From Thalassospira marina (GTDB lineage Bacteria > Pseudomonadota > Alphaproteobacteria > Rhodospirillales > Thalassospiraceae): 64,000 bases of DNA. This document shows positions 25,739-34,512 of the stretch, piece by piece (positions within the stretch are counted from its first letter, which is position 1; every line of letters starts with the position of its first letter). The stretch covers positions 1,004,001 to 1,068,000 of the forward strand of contig NZ_CP024199.1 of NCBI RefSeq assembly GCF_002844375.1, read 5' to 3'. A program made the translations under genes and the position numbers. The notes under the pieces are model-generated. The model had not been told where the DNA came from. It saw nothing but the letters and a program-made list of their open reading frames with translations, and did no database searches.

Positions 25739-27121
25739 TCAGGCGTTGCGAAGCTGCAGACGCGGACGAACAACCAGCAACATATCAAGTGCCAGAATGA
25801 TGATCATGGACAGGCCCACCAGCGGGAAAATGATGCCACCAACCGCCAGAATGGCGGTAACGCCGTAAACCTTGCGCATGTCACGCGGCAGGGGCGGAAC
25901 ACCCATCTGGCCGCTGGGGCGGCGTTTCCACCACATCACACCGGCCGAAACCGCCATGAAAATCAGGGATGCACAAATGGCGAGCATGAAAAGCTGGTTC
26001 GCCAGGCCAAATTCCTGGCCCATATGCACATTGATCCCCCATTCCATTGCCTTGCCCAGCGGGCCGTAATCGGCATAGGTCATATCGATCAGCGGTTTAC
26101 CCGAATATTGATCAAGATGGATGACATGCTGAAGCGACAGGTCGTCGGGATAAACCGATGCGCTGTAAACACCGCGCTCGCCCGATGGCATGCTCACCGC
26201 ATAGCCCGGCACCATGCCCAGCGCATTGAAGGTCGATGTGGCGGCATCAATGCCAATGGCCTGGGCAGCGGTATCGACGGATTGGGGCAGGGGGGCGTTT
26301 TCGGTGGTCCAGCCGGTTTGTCCAAACGCATCAATCATGGGGATGGTTGATAGCGGTACATCAACGCGCACACCGGACGGATAGCCCGTTGGGGTGCCAT
26401 TGGCGAACTGGTTGGCATATTTGCCCCAGAAAACCGACCAGGGCATACCGGTTGTGGCAAGAAAAACAATAAAGAAACCGGCAAACAGCCCGACGATGGC
26501 GTGGCTGTCGCGCCACCAGCGGCGATTGGCCGGTTTGCCGCGAATGGCCAGGCGGGACGAACCATCGGTCCGTTTGGGCCACCACAGATAAATGCCCGTT
26601 GCCACCAGAAGAATGGTCCAGCCCCCGACAATTTCGATCAATGCATTGGTGAAGGTGCCAAATTCCGCCAGGCTGTGCAGGCGGCGAATGGTCCACATGA
26701 TGGTATCGCGATCACCCAGTTCACCCAGCGCCTGCCCCGTATAGGGGTTTACATAAACCGCATGGCGGGCACCGCTGGCATCCGCAATGGTGACTTCGGT
26801 GCTGGCGGTGGGGGAAATCGGCGTGGTCAGTTTAACAACCTTGCCATCCTGCAGGGCCAGCGCATTGGTGATTTGCGCGCTATAGGGCAGTGGCGTTTCA
26901 GCCGTGGGCGTGACCTGTTTTAAATCGGCATAAACGAAATTGTCGATTTCATCGCGAAACAGATAGGCCCCGCCGGTAATGGCCAGCAAAACAATAAAGG
27001 GCAGCACAAACAGCCCGGCATAAAAATGCCAGCGCCAGACCGCGCGATAAAACCCGTTTGTCCCCTTCGCCCCGTTTGCGCCGTTCTGGCGCTCGGTGGC
27101 TTTTGATGATGAATTTGGCAT
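25739..27121 (-). CDS. PepSY-associated membrane protein (PiuB-like)
   Basis: This 460-residue membrane protein begins with AVWRWHFYAGLFVLPFIVLLAITGGAYLFRDEID, the standard opening of PepSY_TM proteins, and has further spans at IVGGWTILLVATGIYLWWPKR, SHAIVGLFAGFFIVFLATTGMPW, LFMLAICASLIFMAVSAGVMWWKRRP and near the C-terminus. PepSY-like segments lie in the loops. Related proteins (PiuB, FoxB) sit near TonB receptors and are thought to reduce iron in ferric siderophores in the inner membrane. Conserved His at span ends could bind haem. The ATG at 27121 has AGGGGACA upstream; the frame to 27265 is a spurious extension. A DUF2946 gene upstream on the same strand is a usual companion. Confidence 0.85.
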   Translation of the reverse strand: MPNSSSKATERQNGANGAKGTNGFYRAVWRWHFYAGLFVLPFIVLLAITGGAYLFRDEIDNFVYADLKQVTPTAETPLPYSAQITNALALQDGKVVKLTTPISPTASTEVTIADASGARHAVYVNPYTGQALGELGDRDTIMWTIRRLHSLAEFGTFTNALIEIVGGWTILLVATGIYLWWPKRTDGSSRLAIRGKPANRRWWRDSHAIVGLFAGFFIVFLATTGMPWSVFWGKYANQFANGTPTGYPSGVRVDVPLSTIPMIDAFGQTGWTTENAPLPQSVDTAAQAIGIDAATSTFNALGMVPGYAVSMPSGERGVYSASVYPDDLSLQHVIHLDQYSGKPLIDMTYADYGPLGKAMEWGINVHMGQEFGLANQLFMLAICASLIFMAVSAGVMWWKRRPSGQMGVPPLPRDMRKVYGVTAILAVGGIIFPLVGLSMIIILALDMLLVVRPRLQLRNA

Positions 27122-27811
27122 GGTTGTCCCCTGTGCCAGGCACGCCTGCCAATGCCATCGGGCATGACGGCAGTGCCAATGGATATGAAATGCGAAAACC
27201 TGCAACAGGTGCGCAGCCCACACCGGACAAAGCCGGTGAAACAGTTCAGGGCCACAGCGCGCCATGTGTTAAAGGCGGGCGTTGCAGGGAAAGGCGACAG
27301 GGCAGCATAACCAACCGACAGACAGGGCACGGTGATTGCCACGAAACACATGCAGGACAACGAACCATGCAACGGTTTAGGGGCAAATATGCCAGTGCGC
27401 GCATCATGGAAATCATGATGCAGGCGCGATCCCACGCCATGGGGAAACCCGGTTTCACAGGGCCGCACGCATTGCCAAACCGCCATGAAAAACACGGTCA
27501 ACGGCAATTAAGCGACACCTGCTTGGGGCAGCCGGGGATGTTTCGAAACAGCAGGGCAGGCGGGGAAATGGCGTTTCATTGTTGCCACAACCCTATCAAA
27601 CAGGATGCTATCCCGGTTGAAACAGGCCCGCATGATGCACCAGAACCCGCTGCCCAAACCCGTTACGGATGATGGTGCAGGCGTTACCGGGCATTCATTG
27701 CCTGATTGATCCTGTAATATCCCTATAGATTCCAAAGGAACCCAGCTAAGCCCAACTAATCCCGGCTAATCCCGGCTAACCCCGGATTATTCCGGCGTGG
27801 ATCGCGGTTGA
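27122..27811. other. 690-base region without a recognisable gene
   Basis: This stretch between the PepSY and DUF2946 genes has open frames on both strands (for example plus 27058-27672, minus 26920-27507), but none gives a protein-like sequence. I looked for a cobalamin or other riboswitch leader on the minus strand and could not see the conserved boxes. It contains the 10-base repeat array listed below. A decayed gene or long leader is possible. Confidence 0.5.
27741..27790. repeat. Five 10-base tandem repeats
   Basis: Five consecutive 10-mers share the form CCCRRCTAAN: CCCAGCTAAG, CCCAACTAAT, CCCGGCTAAT, CCCGGCTAAC, CCCGGATTAT. The period equals one helical turn, so the same face of DNA is repeated. 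It lies just beyond the stop of the DUF2946 gene. Confidence 0.85.
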
Positions 27812-28258
27812 TTATGCCACAAAGGACAGCGGTGGCGCACGGGCAGGGCCCGCATGGGGATAAAATTCGGGCGAATGCGCCGTAATGTGAAGGGCGGTTA
27901 CCGCATTGGAAAGCAGGATACGGTGAATTTCGGGAATTTCCAGTGTCGCGGTGGGGGCCATGGCATGCATGCCAATGCCGCACAGCGCACATTGATAGGC
28001 TTCGTAACTGTCATAGCGGCCCGAAGATTCCGTCGTGGCCTTGCCATCGGTCGGATCAGTGGGCAGGCGAATGGCCTGAATACCGTTTGATGTACAGATA
28101 AGAAGCGGAATATAGCCATCGCCACTGGCATCGGCGCGGGCGGCCAGCGGGGCGTGCATGAAGCCGAACAGAACCGTATTGATCAGCAAAATGCAGGCGA
28201 CCACCGTTGTAATGGTGACCCGCAGATCGGATGCTGATGAGGCCCGGTTGGCGCGCAC
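27812..28258 (-). CDS. DUF2946 family exported protein
   Basis: The 148-residue protein starts at a GTG (28258), giving MRANRASSASDLRVTITTV and then a hydrophobic segment (VVACILLINTVLFGFMHAPLAARA) that looks like a signal or membrane anchor. The C-terminal part has the DUF2946 features: a C-x2-C pair (YQCALCGIGMHAM) and the ending ARAPP. An open frame continues upstream to 28513 but overlaps the lactonase gene. These small proteins are often beside PepSY proteins and TonB receptors, in metal-uptake contexts; molecular function is unknown. A candidate promoter precedes it. Confidence 0.75.
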   Translation of the reverse strand: MRANRASSASDLRVTITTVVACILLINTVLFGFMHAPLAARADASGDGYIPLLICTSNGIQAIRLPTDPTDGKATTESSGRYDSYEAYQCALCGIGMHAMAPTATLEIPEIHRILLSNAVTALHITAHSPEFYPHAGPARAPPLSFVA

Positions 28259-28293
28259 GGCAATATTCCAAATTCGCGATAATAAGGATTTGG

Positions 28294-28320
28294 GATATAA
28301 CGTTTTCTGGAGGCTGTCAA
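28294..28320 (-). promoter_or_regulatory. Candidate promoter of the DUF2946 gene
   Basis: On the minus strand a perfect TTGACA is followed after 15 bases by TATATC, shortly upstream of the GTG start. The spacing is shorter than optimal. Confidence 0.35.
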
Positions 28321-28379
28321 AACTTACTGGCCCCCGTTTCAGGATGTGCCCGCTGGGTGTTTGTCGCCTGATGGATGTA

Positions 28380-29297
28380 TCAGAAAGTTTTTGCACCTGT
28401 GGTTGGCAGCAACACCGCATATAGCGATGTGGTAGCGGTAATAAACAGCCGGTTATGGCGCGCCCCGCCAAAACAGACATTTGATACCCGTTCGGGCAGC
28501 AATATTTTGCCAATCAATGCCCCGTCCTGATTAAGGCAGTGCACGCCATCAGCCGCCGATGACCAGATACGCCCCTGTTCATCAAGGCGGAAACCATCAA
28601 ACAGGCCATTGCTGCATTGGGCAAACACTTCACCGCCTGAAAGGCCGCCATTTTCCTTTACGTCAAAAACGCGAATATGGCGTTCATTGGTTGGATAATG
28701 CGATGCGCCGGTATCGGCAATGTAAAGGCGGGTTTCATCGGGCGAAAAGGCAAGGCCGTTGGGGCGTTTGAAATCGCTTGCGACAATGCGGGTTTTGCCG
28801 GTTTTGGGGTCCAGGCAATAAACGTGGTCGCCATCCTGTTCGCGGTCGGCCTTGAACCCTTCGTAATTGGAATCAATGCCATAACAGGGATCCGTAAACC
28901 ATATGGTGCCGTCGGATTTAACCACCACATCATTGGGGCTGTTCAGGCGTTTGCCCTGAAACTGATCCACCAGAACGGTCAGTCGGCCATCATGTTCGGT
29001 ACGAGTAACGCACCGGCGGCCATGTTCACAACTGATCAAACGGCCCTGCCGGTCAATGGTGTTGCCATTGGTGAAATGGCCAAGGCCGCCACGCAAAACA
29101 CCACAGGCCCCGGTTGTTTCATTCCAGCACATCAGCCGGTCATTGGGGATATCGGAAAAAACCAGCGACCGCAGGGCCGGAAACCACGCCGGTCCTTCGG
29201 TCCAGCGCGCCCCGGTCCAAAGCTGTTCGACCTGGGCGCTGGTTTTAACGCTGGTGGCAAATGATGTGTCGATAATTTCAAATTCATGGTCGGCCAT
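28380..29297 (-). CDS. SMP-30/gluconolactonase-family hydrolase
   Basis: This 305-residue protein has the six-bladed propeller pattern and the metal ligands of the SMP-30 family: Glu in WTEGPAWFP, Asn in LNSPNDVVVKSDGTIWFTDPCYG, a second Asn in KRPNGLAFSPDETRLYIADTGA, and Asp in LFDGFRLDEQGRIWSSAADGV. Members open sugar lactones such as gluconolactone. There is no signal peptide, so it acts in the cytoplasm. The ATG at 29297 is preferred over an in-frame GTG at 29327 because GAGGA precedes it by 8 bases. No sugar-catabolism neighbours are visible, so the natural lactone is unknown. Confidence 0.9.
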   Translation of the reverse strand: MADHEFEIIDTSFATSVKTSAQVEQLWTGARWTEGPAWFPALRSLVFSDIPNDRLMCWNETTGACGVLRGGLGHFTNGNTIDRQGRLISCEHGRRCVTRTEHDGRLTVLVDQFQGKRLNSPNDVVVKSDGTIWFTDPCYGIDSNYEGFKADREQDGDHVYCLDPKTGKTRIVASDFKRPNGLAFSPDETRLYIADTGASHYPTNERHIRVFDVKENGGLSGGEVFAQCSNGLFDGFRLDEQGRIWSSAADGVHCLNQDGALIGKILLPERVSNVCFGGARHNRLFITATTSLYAVLLPTTGAKTF

Positions 29298-29430
29298 GGC
29301 CGCAATCCTCGCCTGATATATCGTCACGTTTTATGCTGTTCTGAGTGTGAGGGGTTTAGTTGCCTTTGCAAGTTTAAATTATGAATGGCTCTTTGTTTTG
29401 TGTTGTGAATGTTTTTATTTGAGGGTGAAG

Positions 29431-29454
29431 ATTTTAGATTTTTAGATTTTTAGA
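29431..29454 (+). repeat. Three tandem ATTTTTAG-type units
   Basis: The AT-rich region upstream of the YaaW-like gene contains three tandem 8-base units ending TTTTAGA, and a further TTTTTAG nearby. It marks the left edge of the AT-richer insert and may act as an UP-element or binding site. Confidence 0.6.
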
Positions 29455-29538
29455 CTTGTCGTTTTAAGTTTTTAGTGCTGTTTTGGTGGTGAGTTTTTCG
29501 CATCGTTTAGTTTTTCACGGTGAATTTTCGGGGGGAGT

Positions 29539-31293
29539 ATGAGTAGATTTGATCGGGTTGAAAGTGGAGATTTGTACGCGCTGTTAAGTGTTTGTACAAA
29601 AGAGGATTTGGATCCGATAGTTCAGATCATCCTAAAGAAAGTATCAAACTTTCTATCAACTGATGAGAAATATAAAAAGTACAGTCCGGACCATACCAAA
29701 TACCATAAACTGATAGGTGATGAACTTCGGTTATTTGGAGGGAATTCACTGAGTAACGTTTTTCGCGGCCAAGGACCAGGTTACGATGAGATAGTTTTTG
29801 ACGTTTGCAAAAAATTGGATGTTCCCTGTCAGGAAGGGAGAATTGTTGAAAATGAAGCCAATTTGTTGGATTTGTTCGCAGCTCCACGTTGGGCGGCAAT
29901 GTCGGAAGAAGAAAAGAAAGCGATAGCAGAGGATGTTAGAGAGGGGGCGTTAGAAGGATATTCCGGTGTGTCCGGTGTCATCGGAAGTGTTGGAGGGGCC
30001 GCTTTAACCGCGAGCCTCATTTCAGGGCCAGCGGGCTGGGCTGCACTTGGTATGAGCCTTATGAGTTCATCTTTTAAGGTAACTATTCCATGTGTGTTGC
30101 ACATTGCATATTTGCGGCGCCGTTATTTGGAGAAATCGGAAAATATCAAGCAAAACTTCAGAAAATCATCTGCTTCTTTACAGGGATCATCGAGAATTCA
30201 AAAATTTGAATTTGATAAGCAATTCATTCTTGAAGAGGAATCAGGAAAAGAGCTGTTGTCATTGAAGACTTTAAAAAACTATTCGCAAGACAGGTCTGTG
30301 GGGTTTTCTCGTGATAAGGATGCAATTGCCAAGTTCAATGAATTGCTGCTAGCGGTTCCATCTCTGGTCACGACTCTCGAGTTGCAGAATCACAATTATA
30401 TGCTGGTTGAAGCCAACGGGCAATTGGTTAAGGCCACAGGCGGAGGGTTTCGGGGACTTGTTGTTGATTCGGCTAATAAAGTTAAAGAGCATGCCAGATT
30501 GTTTGAAGCGGACACTTTGTCCACTTTGGTCAATAGTACTGCAATCATAACTTTGGCATCAACTTTGCTCGCTCAGAAGCATTTGGCTGATATTAGCCGA
30601 AAGCTCTCGGATATTAAGCAAGAGATCGATAACATTCGCACATTTCAAAAAAATGAACGAAGAGCATTGGTTTCTGGGACAGTTCATTATTTGGAGCAGT
30701 TAGCTGTTGCTGTTTTTGATGGGCTAACTAGTTCAACTTTCCTCTCGCAGATAGAACGCAGCGAATTGGATATGTTGCGTGTTCAGTATCATATTTTGGC
30801 TGACGTTCGTGAATTGGAAAACGATATCAAAAAAGCTGAGCCTAAAAAAGTGACCGGCGTCGATGGCATTAACGAAATTTCGACGTACCAACAGGACTTG
30901 ACCGCACTTTACTCAGAGCTCGTGATTTGTGTGAGGGCGAGAGCTTGTGCTCTGCAATTATTGAGTAAATTCCCAGATTCAAGCTTTATCCTGAAGAACC
31001 GTCAAAAAGACATCCTGGCCGCAATCGACGAAATATCAGGATCGACAGAAATTTATCAAACTTTGCGTGCATTATTTCATGAAGCAAGCGGGTTTTGGAA
31101 GGGGGATGTCAACCAAATTAAATTGAGTTTGAAGCGAGAGAATGAAGTGTTGATGGACTCGATGCAGCAAATGAAAGATGAAGTGCGTTCGACGATAGAA
31201 GCTATTACCTATTCAGCTCAGGCAGCAGAGAAAGGCATGCGTTTCATCGTAAAAATTAAAAATGGCACCCCTGTTGCAGCACAGCTCCTATAA
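29539..31293 (+). CDS. YaaW/UPF0174-like N-terminal domain with long helical C-terminal region
   Basis: The N-terminal 190 residues resemble E. coli YaaW: LSVCTKEDLDPIVQIIL, then HKLIGDELRLFGGNSLSNVFRGQGPGYDEIVFDVCKKLDV, MSEEEKKAIAEDV, and a Gly/Ala-rich hydrophobic stretch (VSGVIGSVGGAALTASLISGPAGWAALG) ending VTIPCVLHIAYLRRR. YaaW proteins stop about there. Here about 390 residues follow, mostly helical, including a second hydrophobic stretch (LVNSTAIITLASTLLAQKH) and coiled-coil segments (ISRKLSDIKQEIDNIRTFQKNERR). The gene is AT-richer than its surroundings and uses codons such as AGA, ATA and TTA that neighbours avoid, so it is probably acquired. GGGGGGAGT precedes the ATG. Function unknown; a membrane-active effector, for example in defence, is possible but unproven. 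Confidence 0.8.
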   Translation: MSRFDRVESGDLYALLSVCTKEDLDPIVQIILKKVSNFLSTDEKYKKYSPDHTKYHKLIGDELRLFGGNSLSNVFRGQGPGYDEIVFDVCKKLDVPCQEGRIVENEANLLDLFAAPRWAAMSEEEKKAIAEDVREGALEGYSGVSGVIGSVGGAALTASLISGPAGWAALGMSLMSSSFKVTIPCVLHIAYLRRRYLEKSENIKQNFRKSSASLQGSSRIQKFEFDKQFILEEESGKELLSLKTLKNYSQDRSVGFSRDKDAIAKFNELLLAVPSLVTTLELQNHNYMLVEANGQLVKATGGGFRGLVVDSANKVKEHARLFEADTLSTLVNSTAIITLASTLLAQKHLADISRKLSDIKQEIDNIRTFQKNERRALVSGTVHYLEQLAVAVFDGLTSSTFLSQIERSELDMLRVQYHILADVRELENDIKKAEPKKVTGVDGINEISTYQQDLTALYSELVICVRARACALQLLSKFPDSSFILKNRQKDILAAIDEISGSTEIYQTLRALFHEASGFWKGDVNQIKLSLKRENEVLMDSMQQMKDEVRSTIEAITYSAQAAEKGMRFIVKIKNGTPVAAQLL

Positions 31294-31373
31294 ACTTTAA
31301 CAACTGTTCGTATTTAGGCAGCAGCAATTAGCAATGTGAAAGAAATATTGCTGCTGCACTGATTTATAGTTGG

Positions 31374-32615
31374 TCATTTGGTTTCCAGATAGTCGGTTTT
31401 GTTGTCCTTGTAGTGGATATCGGCCATGGTGATACGGCCCTGGATGCCGGAATTTTTATCAACCCGGATGCCGGCGCGCGGGCTGTTTTCGATCCAGCTA
31501 TCGCTGATATCAAGATTGCCGCCGTCATAGATATTGGCTTTGAAATAGCCATCGCCGCCGCCATCGGCGATGCGGACATATTTCCAGATATTCTGATCAC
31601 TTTTGGAATTCAGGACAATGCCGCTCCAGGAGCCGGGCGTGGTGCTGACCCCGTGAATGGTGATGGGCTTGTCTTCGGTGCCAATGGCTTTAAGCGATGC
31701 GTTATCATCGATGCTCAGCATGGCATCATTGCCCATCTGGATTTCGACACCGGGTTGCAGTTCAAGATTGGCAGCAATGGTTTCGCTGTAATGCCAGATA
31801 TAGGGCACACCGGCATCCACCCAGCTTGCATCGTGGTTAAGCGCGCCAAGGGCGACAAGGTCGATCTGGTTTTTTGTGCTGTCGCTAAAGGTGCTGTTGG
31901 CGTCGATCATGCCAACGGCATCGGGTTGCAGGCGTGCCGGGATATCGGTGTGGTCGATTTTATTGGTACTAAAACCACGCAGCGCACCTAAAACCTCGAT
32001 CCCGTAGCCGGTAATGTTGGTGATATGGGTGTTTTCCATGCGAAGGGATGCGCCTTCATCGACCATCACGGCCCGGGTTGGCGGTTTCGGGTCGCCAATG
32101 GCACGTTTCATGACCGATCCGCTTGTGCCCTTCTGATTGCCACCGGCATAGGAAATATTGGTGTATATCAGCCGGTTTTTGCTGCTGTTGGAACTGAAAT
32201 AAAGCCCGTACCAGTAACCCGGTGTTTCATCATCGGCGGTAAAGGTGACGGGCTGATCGCTGGTGCCCTGTGCATCCAGCGCCCCGCCATTTTGAATATC
32301 CAGCCCGGCATTTTCCTTGAATTTCAGGATGGTGCCCGGTGCGATGGTGACCTTGTCGAAAATATCGATTTTGTCGGTCACGATGTGGCAGCCCGACCAT
32401 GTGACCGGCTTGCGGATTTCGCGGGACGATTCCTGCATCAATGCCAGGCGTTCGGCATCGGTCATGGTGGTATCGGTAAACAGTTTCTGCATATCAAGCG
32501 GCGGGATCAAAGGCGGGCAGGCATCATCTTCGGCCCATGCCGGGGCGGCTGCCGCCAGCGTGAATGTCAGCAAAAGGGCGCAGCCCGCTAAGCTCCGGCG
32601 CGATGCAGAGACCAT
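31374..32615 (-). CDS. Exported protein with right-handed beta-helix-like repeats
   Basis: The 413-residue protein starts with a clear signal peptide (SLAGCALLLTFTLAAAAPAWA-EDD, cleavage near residue 28). The remainder shows rungs typical of parallel beta-helix proteins: FDKVTIAPGTILKFKENAGLDIQNGGALDAQGTSDQPVTFTA, then LELQPGVEIQMGNDAMLSIDDNASLKAIGTEDKPITIHG, and GGNLDISDSWIENSPRAGIRVDKNSG. The two 'PG-x-I ... GT-x-D-x-P-[VI]-T' blocks look like internal duplicates. Catalytic residues of a polysaccharide lyase are not obvious. It is encoded downstream of the ABC transporter on the same strand. Possible roles are a periplasmic or surface binding or structural protein. Confidence 0.72.
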   Translation of the reverse strand: MVSASRRSLAGCALLLTFTLAAAAPAWAEDDACPPLIPPLDMQKLFTDTTMTDAERLALMQESSREIRKPVTWSGCHIVTDKIDIFDKVTIAPGTILKFKENAGLDIQNGGALDAQGTSDQPVTFTADDETPGYWYGLYFSSNSSKNRLIYTNISYAGGNQKGTSGSVMKRAIGDPKPPTRAVMVDEGASLRMENTHITNITGYGIEVLGALRGFSTNKIDHTDIPARLQPDAVGMIDANSTFSDSTKNQIDLVALGALNHDASWVDAGVPYIWHYSETIAANLELQPGVEIQMGNDAMLSIDDNASLKAIGTEDKPITIHGVSTTPGSWSGIVLNSKSDQNIWKYVRIADGGGDGYFKANIYDGGNLDISDSWIENSPRAGIRVDKNSGIQGRITMADIHYKDNKTDYLETK

Positions 32616-32701
32616 GATTGTTCCTTCCAGGTCGGATTGGCAGTCAGGACAGGGTTCCTACCTTCGGGATCAATATGGCGAAAATTTGATGCAGGGCTAT
32701 T

Positions 32702-34417
32702 TCAGGTTGAAACTGTAAGTGCCTGCTGCGGGGCTGTGGCAGAGGGACTGGACGTGTCGAGATCAAGGATTTGCGAATGAAAGCGATCCAGTGACGGGCG
32801 GTGCCCGATGCTGACCAGAATGGTTTCGGGGAGTTCTTCTTTCAGAAGGCGATAACACAGGGTTTCGCTTTTTTCATCGAGGGCGGATGTGCTTTCGTCG
32901 AGAAACAGGATTTGCGGTTTGTGCAGCAGGACACGAACGAAGGCACAGCGTTGCTGTTCACCGATGCTGAGCTTTTTGGACCAGTCGGTTTCCTGATCCA
33001 GTTGGGAGGTGAGATGGCCCAGTCCAAATTTTTGCAGGGCATGGGCAAGCATGGCGTCTTTTGTGCGGTTGGCGATTTGTGGATACCACAGAATGTCGCG
33101 CAGATTGCCAAGCGGGAAATAGGGTTTTTGCGCAAGGACAAGGGCGTTTTCGGTGTCGTATGCTGCACTGCCCGATGCATGTTGCCAAAGGCCGAAAATG
33201 GCTCGCACCATTGTTGATTTGCCAAAGCCGGACGGTGCACGGACAAGCAGACTTTCGCCAGGGGCAATGTTCACTGAAAAATCGCGCAATATTGTTTTGC
33301 CGCTGTCGGGAAGCCAGAGATTGAGTTTGGAGATCGCAAGGGATCGCGGTTGATGCCGGATTTTAACGCCGTTATCGGATGAAATGGCATTCAGCCGGTT
33401 CTGAAAACCTGTCAGGCGATCAATCACCGCTTTCCATTCGGCAATTTGGGGGAAGGCCTTGACCAGATAGGCCATGGCTTCGTGAACTTCACCAAAGGCC
33501 GCGCTGATCTGGGTAAGGCGACCGAGCGGAAATACCCCGGCAAAAAATTGGGGTGCCATGATAAACATTGGGATCACGGTTGCGGTGCGCATGTAAAATG
33601 TGGAGTAACCGAGCACGATTTTCTGCTTTTTCACCAACTGCCAGAAGTTTTGCAGTGCGGCTTCCAGCCGGGTCGTGAACGTTTGCATTTCAGCTTTTTC
33701 GCCACGATATTGCGCAATAGATTCAGCATGTTCACGCAGGCGCATCAGGGAAAAGCGAAAGTCGGCCTCTCGGCGCTGCTGCAGAAAATTCAATCGCGGC
33801 AGGGCGCGACCAAGCCAGAATGCCCCCCCCGTGCCCGCGATTGAATAAAGCAGCGCAATCCAGACAAGCAGCCCCGGAATGACCAGACCTTCGGCCCCGA
33901 TGGGGAGGGAAACAAGGCTGGAGGCCTGCCAGAGGATATTGAGAAACGAGAAAAGCGAAACCAGTGCCGTCATGACGCCCAGCCCAAGTTTGAGCGAGAT
34001 GACAATGAACATATCAATATCGTCGGCAACGCGCTGGTCGGGGTTATCAGTTTCAGGGCCGTTTAGCTGCATTAACAGATACCGCTGGTTTTTCAGCCAG
34101 TCCTGCAGGGTGTTTGTTATTTCCCAGCGCATCCATTTGATGGTCAGTTTTTGCTGAAAATGAAAGGCGGCAACGGTGAAACCGGTAAGGGCTGCCTGCA
34201 AAAGAATGAATTCAATGCCGCCGATCAGGAAGGCGTCGTAATCGAGCGCTTGCAGGGCATTGTAAAAATGCAGGTTCCAGAAATTGTTGAGGATATTGAC
34301 CCCGACAAGTCCGAGATTCATTAAAATGGTTGCCAGAAGAAGCATGAGGGCAGGGATTTTTTCGGAAGACGTCCAGAACGGGCGGGCAAGTTGCCAGAAA
34401 CCCTGCAATGTTTTCAT
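32702..34417 (-). CDS. One-chain ABC transporter, SbmA/YddA type
   Basis: This 571-residue protein has an N-terminal membrane domain with six spans (NNFWNLHFYNALQALDYDAF and WMRWEITNTLQDWLKNQRYLLMQL are characteristic of the SbmA/BacA/YddA branch) and a C-terminal ATPase with Walker A APSGFGKST (about 395), signature LSIGEQQR (about 482) and Walker B ILFLDESTSALDE (about 500). The H-loop is SIGHRP. It should act as a homodimer. The gene diverges from a FhuF-like reductase with a Fur-box-like site between, so iron-controlled siderophore handling (export, or movement of ferric siderophore inward) is a reasonable inference. Direction of transport cannot be read. Confidence 0.88.
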   Translation of the reverse strand: MKTLQGFWQLARPFWTSSEKIPALMLLLATILMNLGLVGVNILNNFWNLHFYNALQALDYDAFLIGGIEFILLQAALTGFTVAAFHFQQKLTIKWMRWEITNTLQDWLKNQRYLLMQLNGPETDNPDQRVADDIDMFIVISLKLGLGVMTALVSLFSFLNILWQASSLVSLPIGAEGLVIPGLLVWIALLYSIAGTGGAFWLGRALPRLNFLQQRREADFRFSLMRLREHAESIAQYRGEKAEMQTFTTRLEAALQNFWQLVKKQKIVLGYSTFYMRTATVIPMFIMAPQFFAGVFPLGRLTQISAAFGEVHEAMAYLVKAFPQIAEWKAVIDRLTGFQNRLNAISSDNGVKIRHQPRSLAISKLNLWLPDSGKTILRDFSVNIAPGESLLVRAPSGFGKSTMVRAIFGLWQHASGSAAYDTENALVLAQKPYFPLGNLRDILWYPQIANRTKDAMLAHALQKFGLGHLTSQLDQETDWSKKLSIGEQQRCAFVRVLLHKPQILFLDESTSALDEKSETLCYRLLKEELPETILVSIGHRPSLDRFHSQILDLDTSSPSATAPQQALTVST

Positions 34418-34485
34418 GATGCCTCGGCTAGCGGAAATAAATCCTGTTGAGTTTATAGGGGGGCATCATTACTATCAATGTTAAT

Positions 34486-34504
34486 GATAGTCATTGTCGT
34501 TATC
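34486..34504. promoter_or_regulatory. Fur-box-like site
   Basis: GATAGTCATTGTCGTTATC matches the classical 19-base Fur box (GATAATGATAATCATTATC) at 14 of 19 positions, and related AATGATAG/TTATCATT half-sites extend on both sides. It sits between the divergent ABC transporter and FhuF-like genes, immediately before the latter's start, where Fur binding would block both promoters. Confidence 0.7.
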
Positions 34505-34512
34505 ATTTTCAT

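Noticed and set aside
27741..27790. CRISPR-like array
   Set aside because: Units are 10 bases with no spacers, and no cas gene is in the window.
27122..27811. Cobalamin or other riboswitch before the PepSY gene
   Set aside because: I looked for conserved cobalamin-element boxes and paired elements on the minus strand and did not find a convincing set.
27812..28513. Long form of the DUF2946 frame
   Set aside because: It would overlap the lactonase gene by 134 bases and add cysteine-rich, non-family sequence; the GTG at 28258 fits the usual length better.
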